Source: Cochliopodium minus
Lineage: Eukaryota > Discosea > Himatismenida > Cochliopodiidae
NCBI GenBank assembly: GCA_024220525.1
Contig: JAMYWO010000093.1
Location: 1 to 44,272 of the forward strand
Direction of reading: 5' to 3'
DNA length: 44,272 bases
Under the pieces are notes generated by a model, which saw only the letters and a program-made list of their open reading frames with translations, was not told where the DNA came from and searched no databases. The position numbers and the translations under genes are program-made. This document shows positions 23,901-34,544 of this stretch, piece by piece; the first letter of the stretch is position 1; each line of letters begins with the position of its first letter.

Positions 23901-25476
23901 ATAAGATTATTATTGTTATGATTATTATGATTATTATGATGATTATTATTATGATTATTATTGTTATGATGATTGTTGTTTATATTTTCATTAGTTTCAA
24001 GAGGGAAAGGGTTGTAATGATTGTTATTATCATTGTTGTCGTTGATATCACTGGATTCGTCAGTATCGAAAGAAAGATCAGAGTGGTTGTGAATAGGGAC
24101 GTTTTGGTTTGAAAAGAACTCATTGTTGAAATCTTTTGTTGGCGGAAAATTAAAAGAAAGGTTCTGTAAAGGGGAAGTTGAAAGAACTGCTAAATTTTCT
24201 TTACTATTGTTCATATTCGAACCTATTTGATTAGGATTGTTAATATTATTGAGAGTGTTGAGGTTATTATGGTTAATCTGAGAAAAATAAGAAGTTAAAT
24301 TGTTTGAGGAGGAATTTAAAGGAAGATTGGAAGTGTTGGGAATGTTGGGGGAGGCTTGGAGACCAAGTACGTTGGGATTGGAGTTTCTTTTCTCTTTTCT
24401 GTTGGATTTCTCTTTTTTGTGGGAGAGTTTTTTCATTTCTTTTTGTTCAATTTGATAATACTTTGATTGCATTATTCTTTGGGAGAGGGTGAGTTTTGTT
24501 GGATTATTTGTTTCTGTTGGTTGGTTTGGATTTGAACTATTATTAATGGTATTAGATGGATTGGTCGATAAAGGGACATTGGATGGTGTGATAGGTTCAT
24601 TCTGTTCCAGATTTACATTATCCATTTCTCCATCAGAGCTTTCTGTATCATATAATTCGTAGGGTTGAGGGAGAGGATAATAAAAAGAATCAGGAGCAAA
24701 TTGATTCAATCCTTCTGATGAAATGGGATGATTTTGTTGTTTATTGAAATCAAATTGCACAGATGAACGTGGATAGGATCCCATACTCAAAGACATGGAT
24801 GCTTTTAAGGGTTTGATATTCTCATCTTTATTTTCTTTGTTCTCTTTTGATTCTTTATGTTCTTTTTTTTCTTTCTTCTCTTTATGTCCTTCTCTATTTT
24901 CTTCATTTCCTTCATTTGTTTTGTGTGATTCTTCTTTATCCTCCAATGTTAACGCTAATGTTTCATTCTCAAGAGGTCTTTGTAATATATTGGTCATATT
25001 GATGGTCACAGATCCTAATTTTGATAATTTTTTCTTCTTTTTATGTTGATATTCAAGATTGATCTTCATTAGATCGTAGGGAGGCTTGAATGAATGAAAA
25101 TATTGAAAACTGAAAGAGATATCTAATGGTGTTGAAAAAGGTAATGAATTTATAGTTAATGATTTAGTTCTTATGTTTCTTTTCGGATCTGTTCTTTTTC
25201 TTTTATGCATGGTTATTCCTTTTTCAACAAGAAATAAAAATTATTTTTCAAAATTTTTCCAATTTACTCACCAATTTTTATTTCAACAGGAAATTCGATT
25301 GTATCATCCACTCCAAAATTTTGAATATCCAATTTCTTTAAATTCAAATGACATATTCTCAATAAATTTAGGTTTTTATTTTCTTTTTTTATCATTTCTT
25401 TCAAATGAGCTTCCCCTTTCAAATTCCCTTCTACAACTTGTCTGAAGGAGGAATTTTCAGTTGTATTATGATTCAT
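20901..25476 (-). CDS. PACS-family (phosphofurin acidic cluster sorting) protein
   Basis: PACS proteins bind acidic-cluster cargo tails and connect them to adaptor coats for Golgi and endosome sorting. Eight minus-strand exons: 25476-25272, 25218-23512, 23259-23059, 22833-22181, 22030-21974, 21885-21691, 21588-21279, 21223-20901; 3651 bases, 1216 residues, phases consistent. The N-terminus (LLRICHLNLKKLDIQ, then LDISFSFQYFHSFKP and SVTINMTNILQRP) matches the cargo-binding domain of PACS-1 (LCNLTLKKL, LALTFSLQYPHFLK, GSINMAEVMQHP). The C-terminal PACS domain is seen in KIMMAGNDSFFSAFFSAFSV, PLLHPLNSMARHLSLVDPPY, DLQLDYWDL, and SSPFSVFIDDVSYENVSFV. Between them lie acidic, Ser-rich and Asn/His-rich linkers. 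Intron 2 contains a copy of the 89-base element. I am confident in the family; direct function here is inferred. Confidence 0.85.
23305..23393 (+). mobile_element. 89-base inverted-repeat element (MITE), copy 1
   Basis: The termini TAGAGATGTTCAAAATTT and (inverted) TAGACATGTCCAAAATTT form an imperfect inverted repeat of about 23 bases extending to ACAAC. Inside it, TTTGTTAG pairs with CTAACAAA. The copy is flanked by a perfect 9-base direct repeat ATCAAATAA (23296-23304 and 23394-23402). It lies in intron 2 of the PACS gene. It has no coding capacity. Confidence 0.9.
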
Positions 25477-25668
25477 TCTTAAAGTTTTAAATGATATCTT
25501 CTCCTTTTTTTTTTTAATTTAATTTGATAATTGATTTGAAAGGCCTATTTATGAAATGAATACGTTTCTGAAGTGATTATTATTGTTGCAATTTAAAAAT
25601 TGATTAAAGATATTAGATATTATTTCGATAAAAAGATGTTTAAGGTTTAAATAGACATATAATTTGAT

Positions 25669-25957
25669 TTATTTTTCATCTTTTTCTTCAAAGAGTTCAA
25701 TTTGTGGGTCAATTTTTTGTTTTTCTTCCAGTTTTTGTTTCAAATAGTTCTAAAAATTAATATTTTCAAAATTATTGAATGATTTGGAAATAATATTAGA
25801 TAAATCATACCTTTCTTGCTTTTGATGCTTTTACTTGATTTATCAATGTATATGTCAATCCAACTGCACAAAATGCTGTTGCGAACATTAAAGTACCTGC
25901 AGTTGTTTTATGAAGAACATTTAATACCTTTGATGTTTTGTTATATGCTCCACTCAT
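25669..25957 (-). CDS. COX14-like small mitochondrial membrane protein
   Basis: Two minus-strand exons (25957-25811 and 25749-25669) encode 75 residues. The order is an N-terminal segment MSGAYNKTSKVLNVLHKTT, one membrane helix (GTLMFATAFCAVGLTYTLI), then a charged tail of about 37 residues rich in Lys and Glu. Length and layout match yeast Cox14 (70 residues), an inner-membrane factor in cytochrome oxidase assembly. The short motif of a His-Lys/Arg pair before the helix and a Leu-(Ala/Thr)-Tyr-Thr-Leu end to the helix is shared. Such small proteins are easily misassigned, so other single-helix mitochondrial proteins remain possible. Its start is only 87 bases from the divergent UBA gene. Confidence 0.55.
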
Positions 25958-26044
25958 TTAGATTATCTCCAATTTTTTTTATTTTTCTTCGCACATTTTT
26001 CAACAAAAATTATAAAAAAAAATCAAGATAAAGAATCAAACTAG
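25958..26044. promoter_or_regulatory. Compact divergent promoter region
   Basis: Only 87 bases separate the start codons of the COX14-like gene (minus) and the UBA gene (plus). Both 5' regions must fit here or overlap the coding sequence, so a bidirectional promoter is likely. No motif identified. Confidence 0.45.
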
Positions 26045-26990
26045 ATGGGTATATATTTTTTATTTCATCAAATATCATTTTTTTTTACCTTCAATAATTC
26101 ACAATACAAAGCTGAATTTCAAGATGGTCTTTGGAAAGGTTCATTTTTTTTTTTTGATTTTCTTTCACAAATGCTTATATTGAATAGGATCTTTCAAAAT
26201 TGATGGTATTTTTTTCTCAAGATAATTTTATGAATTTAGATAAATGCTTATATTCACAAAATAAGGAAAGGAAATCTCTTGTTATATAGATTTAAAATTT
26301 AGAAGACAACAAATTAATGGTAATGGAATGGATGAATTTTCTTTTTTCACCATTGAAGGAACATTCGAACAAATAAGACCTTTCAGAGCTAATTTTGAGA
26401 GGTATAAACTTTCTTATCTATCAAATTTAATTCACTTTGAATTTAATCTTATCTTTATTCAGATTGAATAGTGATGGAAAAAAATTCATATGTTCTGGAT
26501 TCAAAGAAATAAAAGGTAAATTATAAATTAAAAGATGATTTGAGTGAAAATTGAATATGAGTTTATTTATTTCTTATTCTTGAAAAAATTTGAAGAAAAG
26601 GGAGGAATATTTGGAGAATCAACTGATGAGAAATCACAAAAAAAAGAAAATTTTGTAATCAGACCTGTGGAATACGATCAAAAAATCATGGAACAAATAA
26701 AATCCAAACAAAATGGTGGAATGAAACAAAAATTGTTGTTCATGGGATTTGATGAGTACGAAATTGAAAAAGCATTAAGCAAACACGATAATTTAAATTC
26801 TGCTATCGAATATCTTTCAAATGGTGGTGGCTTTCATTCTGATTCTCATTCTTCTAATAAAGAAGTTCAAGTTGATGAAGGAAAGATCCAACAAATCATT
26901 TGTATGGGTTTCAGCAGAGAAGAATCCATTAATGCTTTAAAAATCTTTAATAATGACGTGGAACAAGCTATTAATAGTTTGTTGGGTTAG
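26045..26990 (+). CDS. Tandem UBA-domain protein with an N-terminal beta-rich domain
   Basis: Five exons (26045-26138, 26188-26205, 26266-26401, 26463-26515, 26596-26990) join in frame to 231 residues. The C-terminal half holds two UBA-like three-helix units: KQKLLFMGFDEYEIEKALSK with AIEYLSNGG, and QQIICMGFSREESINALKIF with QAINSLLG. Both have the Met-Gly-Phe loop that binds ubiquitin. The N-terminal part (FQDGLWKGSFKIDG, then a Gly-rich FTIEGTFEQ segment and GGIFGE) has the spacing of a Gly/Trp beta-sandwich repeat seen in many protist proteins; that reading is inference. The first 15 residues (MGIYFLFHQISFFFT) are hydrophobic, and the start could lie elsewhere. Exon 2 is only 18 bases. A shuttle or adaptor role in ubiquitin recognition is likely. 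The stop is TAG. Confidence 0.75.
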
Positions 26991-27447
26991 GATTTTTGGC
27001 AATTTGAATCTTGATTTATTTAAATTTTTTTTATAAAATGTCAATTTCAAAAAAAAAATATTTTTTTCAATTCATTCATAAAAACACAAACCTTTCAAAA
27101 AGAAGGTAACAAACAATATGAAGAATACTTTTGAAACTCTCAAAGTTAAGAAATAAAGTTATTTTAGCTTTATTTTTCTTTTTTCTTGTGTTGAGGAATA
27201 TTTTAAAAGAGGAATATTCAAAAAAGTTCCGCCTTTTATTTGGAGAGGAATTTTCAAAGCGAGGGTCATTTTAAAATTACCTATTATTGGGATTAAATAT
27301 AGCCATCTTTCAAATAGTCAATAATTCAATGGTGAAGCTTATTTCTTTGATTATTTGAAAAACCGTTTATTAGAAAGAAAAAATAAAGAGGATTATTTTT
27401 TAAAAGAAAACAAAAAAAATTGAATCCAGCATTGATTTAATAATTAT
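26991..27447. other. Intergenic region upstream of the flippase
   Basis: A/T-rich spacer with no coding-quality frame. GAGGAATATT and a related GAGGAATTTT occur close together near 27190-27250. It presumably includes the UBA gene 3' end and the flippase promoter. Confidence 0.4.
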
Positions 27448-30129
27448 ATGAACTTTGAGGAGATAGATTTGGATGATCTGAGTGATAAGGATACCAACAG
27501 AAACTCTGATAATAATCTAAAAATAGAAGAAAAGAAAAAGAGTAATATTGATTTAATTGAACAAAAAAACTTTGATGAAGAGAAAATAGTTGTGGAAGAA
27601 AGAGTTGGAGTTGATGAAAAAACTATCATTAATAAAAAGAGATTTAAAAAACCAAAATTATGCAAAAGAAAGAAAAAAGAATTGGTACCGAGAGATGTAT
27701 ATATTAATGATCCTTCAAGGAATAATTCACAGGGATTTGGATCGAATTTTGCAAAAACATATAAATACAATTTGGTCACTTTTGCTCCTATATTTCTTTT
27801 TGAACAATTTACAAGAGTGGCAAATGTTTATTTTTTGCTAATTTCAATCTTGCAAGTAAGAAAATCCAAAAATAAATTGTCACCTATTTTTTTTAATTCA
27901 AATAATCACAAAAAAAACATCAAAATATTAGTTAATTCCAGGTCTTAGTCCAACAGGAAGATTTACTACATTGGCAACTCTTATTTTTGTTTTGACAGTT
28001 AATGGAATCAAAGATGCTTTGGAAGATTTCCAGAGACATAAACAAGATAGAATCGTAAATACGAGAAAGATAGAGGTAGTGAGAGGTGGTGATTTTATGG
28101 AGATTGAATGGCAAGATTTGATGGTTGGAGATATCGTTAGATTAATGAATGATGCATTCATTCCTGCTGGTATTTTCCTTATTATATTTGAGAAATATAA
28201 CAACTTTTTTATTACGAAATATTCACTTATTTATTGAAAAAACTTATAATAACTCGAGAAAAACCTTAAATTTTCATCTTTTATACACCAAAAATAGATA
28301 TTATCGTTCTTTCAACATCTGATGAAAAGAATTCAAGATGTTATATTGAAACAAGTAATATGGATGGAGAATCAGATTATAAGCCCAGGTAAAAAATTTT
28401 CATCCAATAAGATTCTTTGAAGGGATATTGATTAATTCCATTTAAAATAGAAAAGGATTGGTCGATACTTCGGGTTACAGAGATTTGAAATCCATTTCCC
28501 AAATGAAGGGTGTAGTCAAAGCAGAAGCACCAAATAAAACCATCACTCATTTTGCTGCAACATTAAAGTAAAGAAGAAATCTTATAAAATTAATTTGTTA
28601 TCGTTAAGTTATAACTTTTTAAAAATAAAAGTTATCATTAATTTTATTTAAATTTTATTTTTTCTTTTTTTGATTTTTTTTTTTAACAAAAATGATAGCC
28701 TTTCTGACAGCAAAGAAGGAAAACCACTTTCACAAGAACATTTATTGTACAGAGGAGCGTCATTAAAAAACACAGATTGGGTGTTTGGATTGGTGATATA
28801 CACAGGAAACGACACCAAATTGGTTCTTAACTCGAAAAAAGCAAAGTTGAAAAGATCAAATGTGGAAAGAAAACTCAACCTTTACATTTTCTCCATTTTC
28901 GCTCTTTTGTTGGTGTTGATCATCATTTGTACAGTTGGTTATGGTGTTTGGTCCAAAACCAATGCTCCCAAAAGTTGGTACCTCATGTTGCAAAATCAGT
29001 AATTTTTTTTTTTTTTTTTTTATTAATTTCTTGATATTTTCTTTAAAATCCGTTTATTTATGTTTATATCTTATTTTTGAAATTTAATTTTAATTTTTTG
29101 GATTTTAATAGATACATTTTTTATTTTTAAAATGTACAAAATTTTTTTAAATTTTTTTATTGTTGTGTTTTAGGTCACTTGCTGAAGATACATTTGTAGC
29201 ATTCCTTTCTTTTTTCATTTTGTACGGAGGATATTTGGTTCCCATTTCTTTGTACGTAACGATAGAGTTAGTCAAAGTTTGGCAAGCATTTTATATCAAC
29301 AGTGACTTGGAGATGTATTATCCCCCAAACGACACTCCCGCTCTCACTCGTTCAAGTGGTCTCACAGAAGAACTTGGTGAAATTTTTTCATTTTATTAAT
29401 TTTTTATTGAATTTTTTTTTATTTAATTTTAAAGTAATTTTTTAATTAAAAGTTATTTATTTTCTAAATTTAAAATTTATTTATTTTTCTTTTGTTTTAA
29501 TTTTTTTTTTAATTCACAGGTCAGGTGCATTATATCTTTTCTGACAAAACTGGTACTTTGACCCAAAATCAGATGCAGTTTAGAAAGTGTTCCATTGGAG
29601 GAATCAAATATGGTAAAAATAAACTTTTATTTTTGTTATTTAAATTAATTTATTTTTAAACATGCATTATTTTAAAAATTGAAGGATTTATTTTTTATTT
29701 TTTAATATTTTTTATAATTTTTTTTCTTTTAATTTTAATTAATTTTTTTTTAAATAAAGGACTGGGATACACTGAAATATCATTGTCAAAAGCAAAAAAA
29801 GAGCGCAAAAAAATAGAGGAGAGGGTGATAAGATTAGACAGTGAATTGGAGGACAGATACGTCAACTTTTTGGATAACAACTTTATTGATGAACACGAAG
29901 AGACCAGTCTTTTCAGAGAGTTGAAATCGGAGAACACTGATTACATTGTTGAAGAGTATTTCAAGTGTTTGGCTTTGTGTCACACCATCATTCCTCAGGA
30001 CAAAAAAGAAGGCAAGTACGAAAAGTTTTATCAATCCGCTTCCCCTGATGAAGCCGCTTTGGGTACTTAATTTTGATATTCTTTTTTTTTCATTTTCATT
30101 TTTTGATTTTATTTTTATTTTTATTTTTA

Positions 30130-30160
<31 letters not shown>

Positions 30161-32680
30161 TTTTGATTTTATTTTTTATTTTCATTTTTTGATTTGATTT
30201 TATTTTTATTTTATTTTTATTTTATTTTATTTTTTGATTTTATTTTTTGATTTGATTTTATTTTTATTTTATTTTTATTTTATTATAATCACTTTTTTAA
30301 TTTTTATTAATAGTGAGAGCAGCACGTTACTTTGGGTATGAGTTGATGGATCGTAATGACGAAATAATAACGTACCGTAACAAAGGGGAGATTTACAAGT
30401 ACAAACCTCTTCAAATCATAGAGTTTTCAAGTAAAAGAAAAAGAATGAGTGTTTTGGTCAGAGACATCAACACCAATAAAGTTTATCTCTACTCCAAAGG
30501 TGCTGATGATGTCATTTTTGACAGGTAAAAAAAAAAACATAAAATCCTTTTTAAAATTGTTTTATTTTCGTTTCATTTTTATTTTTAATCATGAATTTTA
30601 TATTTTATTAATTTTATATTTTTTTTTTTTAAAAAATTTTTTATTTTTAATTATCAATCTTAAATTTTATTCGATTTTTATCTTTTATATTTTTTAATCA
30701 TAAATTATTTTATTTTTATTTTTAATCGTAAATTATATTTATTTTTTAAATAACAATAATTTCGTTTCTACATTATTTGGATTTAAATTCTTTTTTTTTT
30801 AATAAAATTTTTTTAAAAAAGGTTGGACAAGACAGTAGATCAACCATTGAGACCACCAACAACAGAACATTTGGAAGAGTTTGGGAATGATGGGTTGAGA
30901 ACATTGGCGATAGGGTACAGAGAAGTTCCTTCTGATTTTTACGAAAAGTGGAATCATCGTTGGAATGAGTTGGATAAGATGGTTGGTGAGAGATCCAAGG
31001 TGGAGAAGGAGAAAGAGTTGTTAGCTGAAGAAATCGAAGTCAGTTTGACTCTTCTTGGTGCCACTGCTCTCGAAGATGTATTTGCTTTTTTTATTTTTTC
31101 TTTTGTTTTGTTTCATTTTTTTTTTAAATTTTGTTACATTTTTAATCTTAAATTTTTATTTATTTTTTATTTTAATAAATTTTTCTAATTAAAGTTTATT
31201 TTAAATTTTAGTTTTTTGTTTATCATTTAAATTCAAAATGAATTTTTTTTATTTTAATCATACATTTGAGAGATGTTCAAGATTTTACAACAGTTCAAAA
31301 TTTTAATTACATTGTTTAATATTTTTATTTTTCTTTTTTAATTTTATTTTGTATTTTATAACGAAATTAAACTTTTATTTTCATTTTAACTTTTTGAATT
31401 TCTTTTAATTTAAAATGATTTTTTTTAATTTTTTTAATAAAAAAAAAAGAAATTGCAAGAAGGAGTACCAGATGCAATAGAAAAGTTGTTGGAAGCGGGA
31501 ATAAAGATGTGGGTGTTGACAGGAGACAAATTAGAGACAGCAATCAACATTTCCTTCGCCTGCTCCCTCCTAGACGACAACATGGACATCATGGAAATAG
31601 AGTACGAATGGCCCAAAAATATTTTGTCGAAATCCCAAATAGAAGAGGAGGAGAAAAAAGCCGAAAACTACGTTTCTGATAAAATCAATCTTTTCCTCGA
31701 AAAAATTTCTAAAAGACACGAGAGGCGTAAAATCAGATCCCAAAACAAACAAGAAAACAAAAAATCTCTTAATCTTAAGCACATCAAAGGTAAAAAACTA
31801 ATTTTTTTTTTAAATTCTTTTTTTTTTATTAATTTATTTTAAAAATTATTTTTTTTTTTTTTTTTTTGATTTTTTTTTGTATTTAAAATGAATTTAATTA
31901 AATATTTGAAATTATTTCTTCTAATTTTTTCTTTTTTGAAATATTTTTCTTAATTATTTTTTTTATTCTTGATAGGTGATGAGGAGATGCACGAAAAGAG
32001 AGACAAAGATGATGACAGCACAGAAGACAGTTCAGACAGTTATGACCATGCTTCTTCTCCTCCCATGGACCAAAACGCCATCGATGAACAAAACTTTGAA
32101 AAAGATAATCTCGCTTTGGGTAAACAACATTTCAATAAATTTTAAATTTTATTTTTCATTTTTATTATTTCATTTATTTAATATCATTTTTTATTTCATT
32201 TTTTATTTTTTATTTTCATTTTTCATTTTTTTTTTTTTTTGCAATCATTTTATTTCATTATTTTTAGACATGTACAAAATTTACAACTTTGTTAGCGGAT
32301 ATAAATTAAATACTAACAAAATTTAAACTGTTATAAAATTTTGAACATCTCTACATTATTTTATTTTTAATATCATTTTATTTTTAATATCATTTTATTT
32401 TATTTTCATTATTATTTAATTTATTTGATATCATTTTTTTTTATTTTTCATTTTTTATTTTTTATTTTGCTTTTCTTTTTTTCTAAATTTTTTATTTGTT
32501 TTTATTTTTGTTAGTTATTAGTGGTTTGGCATTGAAGTACGCTTTGCTTCCGTACAACGAAGACAAGTTTGAGAAGCTCACAAGATCATGTAAATCAGTG
32601 GTGTGCTGCAGAGTTTCCCCTGCACAAAAGGCCGAAGTTGTTTCCCTCGTTAAAAGAAAACAAACCATCATTTCTCTCGC
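27448..32680 (+). CDS. P4-type ATPase (phospholipid flippase), truncated at the hinge
   Basis: P4-ATPases move phospholipids to the cytosolic leaflet of Golgi, endosome or plasma membranes. Thirteen exons are visible: 27448-27855, 27932-28169, 28298-28388, 28451-28567, 28699-28998, 29174-29376, 29520-29612, 29760-30062, 30314-30524, 30822-31077, 31450-31789, 31976-32119, 32515-32680; 956 residues in agreeing phases. Seen in order: YLLISILQ-type first helices ([19 protein letters not shown]), actuator ETSNMDGES (usual DGET), [15 protein letters not shown], phosphorylation site [36 protein letters not shown], and [13 protein letters not shown]. The next expected piece is GDGxNDxxM and helices 5-10, but these are absent. 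Exon 13 ends in phase 2 with a GTAAAA donor at 32681, and the following exon codes for a different protein. Introns 10 and 12 carry inverted-repeat element sequence. Confidence 0.92.
31268..31304 (+). mobile_element. Fragment of the 89-base element
   Basis: About 37 bases match the left arm of the 89-base element (AGAGATGTTCAAGATTTTAC, then AACAGTTCAAAATTTT). The right arm is missing and no clear target duplication is seen. It lies in flippase intron 10 (31078-31449). It is best read as a decayed or partly deleted copy. Confidence 0.75.
32265..32353 (-). mobile_element. 89-base inverted-repeat element (MITE), copy 2, reversed
   Basis: Full-length copy in the orientation opposite to copies 1 and 3: it starts TAGACATGTACAAAATTTAC and ends AAATTTTGAACATCTCTA. 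A perfect 9-base direct repeat CATTATTTT flanks it (32256-32264 and 32354-32362). It lies in flippase intron 12 (32120-32514). Confidence 0.92.
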
Positions 32681-32817
32681 GTAAAAATTCATTTACAATT
32701 ATTTTTTACATTTTTTATTTTTTATTTGTTTACATTTTTAATAATACTTTATTAACTTTTTCAAACCCACTAAATAAATTTTTAATCAAATAAAATAAAA
32801 ATAAAATAAGAGGAAGA

Positions 32818-33568
32818 GTATATCAGNTCTTCTCCTTCAAGTTCCCAAAAAAATTCTGGATATCCAACAAAAGAACATTTAATGAATCAAAATTTAAACT
32901 TTTATTATTTGTTTCCTGAAAACATAAATTTACAAGGAATCAATTTTATAAAAAGTGAATTCCATTTCCACTTGAAAATTCAATCACTGATTTTTTCTGT
33001 TTCTGATAATGAAAATTTGATGAAAGAGTTTTCCTTAATTTTACAGCACTTCAATCTGTTACCTCTCAATTTTCTTAATGATTCTCTTCTCTCTTTACCT
33101 ATTTTAAATTCAATACAAAATTCTTCTTCAAAAGAAAATGTAAAAGGATATTGTAACTACACTTTTCTTGATTCTTTAAAATTTTTAATTTTACCTTCTT
33201 ATGGACTAGTTGAAAAATCTATTCAACAAGTTATTTTCTACTATCCTTCGATAATAATAGATTACTCACAAATTTATTGTAAAAATGTTCTTGAAGAATG
33301 GAAAAAAGTTTTGGATTTGCTTTGCAAACTCATCGAAAACCCTTCTCTTCATCATAACCCTCAAACTCAAACCCAATCTGAAAATGAAAATAAATTGAAA
33401 GAAAAGTATGTTTTGATCTACAAGAATATTTTGGACAAGTTATCTTCTTCTGATTTTGTCCAGCCTTCTCAATTTCTTGATATTCTACCCAAAAATGGTT
33501 CAATCAATTTTTATCTTCCTTATTTAGAAAAAATTATAATGTTGGATCAAATAAACAAAAAGAAATGA
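32818..33568 (+). CDS. 3' part of an unidentified helical protein, possibly Vps39/Vps3-like
   Basis: An exon begins just after an acceptor (AATAAGAG) near 32818, reads EEYIxSSPSSSQKNSG across the single N at 32827, and stays open to TGA at 33566-33568, about 249 residues. The product is mostly helical. Its last part has a long helix (EKYVLIYKNILDKLSSSDFV), then FLDILPKNGSINFYLPYLEK, then a basic end. A Leu-Leu-Pro turn followed by a Leu-rich helix is typical of the C-terminus of the Vps39/TGFBRAP1/Vps3 tether family; this is a weak analogy only. It cannot be the rest of the flippase: phase and content both disagree. Its 5' exons are missing from this window. Confidence 0.6.
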
Positions 33569-33671
33569 TTCCAAAGTTTTTATTAAAATCTCTTTTGTTT
33601 TCATTTATCTTTGGATCATATTTTTTTTTCTTTTTTATAAAATTTAAATTTAAAAAAAAAAAATTGTCAAG

Positions 33672-34327
33672 ATGTTCAATCAGATTTTAAAGAATTATAA
33701 GAAGGATTTTAAAATACTCAAAAAATGGAACTATAAAACAAATTTTATTACAAAATATACATATCATAAAAGTTTGAAATTCTTATCAACTCAATAAATT
33801 TACAATATAACATTAAAATAAGCAATTATAAAGGAACATACAAGGAGAGAACATTCAAAAACTGAAAAAATAAAATTATTCTTTCATGATAAAGATAGCA
33901 ATATAAAAGAAGTGGAAGCATTTGTTGGTATGGATATTTTGGAAGTTGCACATGAAAATGAAATAGAATTAGAAGGTGCTTGTGAAGGATCCTGTGCATG
34001 TTCAACTTGTCATGTTATTTTGGAAGATAATATTTATGATGATTTGGAAAAACCATCAGAAGAAGGTTACAATTTTAATATCTTTTTTTTATACTAATCA
34101 TTCGTTTTTTTAAATCTTTTATTTTAACTTTTTTTTTTCGATAAAAATCTTTTGTTTTTTTTTTTAATATAGAGGAAGACATGTTAGATCTTGCTTTTGG
34201 TCTCACAGATACATCAAGACTCGGATGTCAAGTAGTCTTAACCAAAGAACACAATAATATGAATATTTACTTACCAAAAGCTACGAGAAACTTATACGTT
34301 GATGGTCACAAACCAAAACCTCATTAA
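33672..34327 (+). CDS. Mitochondrial [2Fe-2S] ferredoxin (Yah1/FDX2 type)
   Basis: An adrenodoxin-type ferredoxin that donates electrons in mitochondrial iron-sulfur cluster assembly. Exons 33823-34065 and 34173-34327 are secure. They encode [20 protein letters not shown], the cluster loop [14 protein letters not shown] (C-x5-C-x2-C, with one extra Cys inside), [20 protein letters not shown] with the fourth ligand, and [17 protein letters not shown]. That last motif marks the Yah1/FDX2 branch rather than adrenodoxin. A first exon from ATG 33672 reads [18 protein letters not shown], a plausible import presequence, and would splice at 33773 (GTTTGA) in the right phase only if the A7 run at 33720-33726 is one base too long. 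Otherwise the start lies elsewhere. Total is about 165 residues. Confidence 0.9.
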
Positions 34328-34544
34328 TATTAATTAAAAACTATTTAATTTTTCATACAAATAAAACAAAATTATCTAAACTTGAAACATCTCCACAAGT
34401 ACAAAAAAAAACCTTCTTGTTGGATATATTAAAAACAATTTGGAAATTTATTTTATATATTTTTGAAATAAAAATAAATAAATGAAAATTAATTTAATAA
34501 AATCTTTGATTATTGGATCCTCAAAAGAAAAAGTAAAGTGTAAC

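Noticed and set aside
26124-26205. An alternative UBA gene start at ATG 26124 (MVFGKDLSKLM)
   Set aside because: Its phase cannot be joined to the downstream exons, whereas the frame from 26045 joins all five exons without a break.
32827-32827. The single N as a scaffold gap
   Set aside because: The reading frame EEYIxSSPSSS continues across it, so it looks like one ambiguous base; the actual discontinuity is more likely in the intron just upstream.
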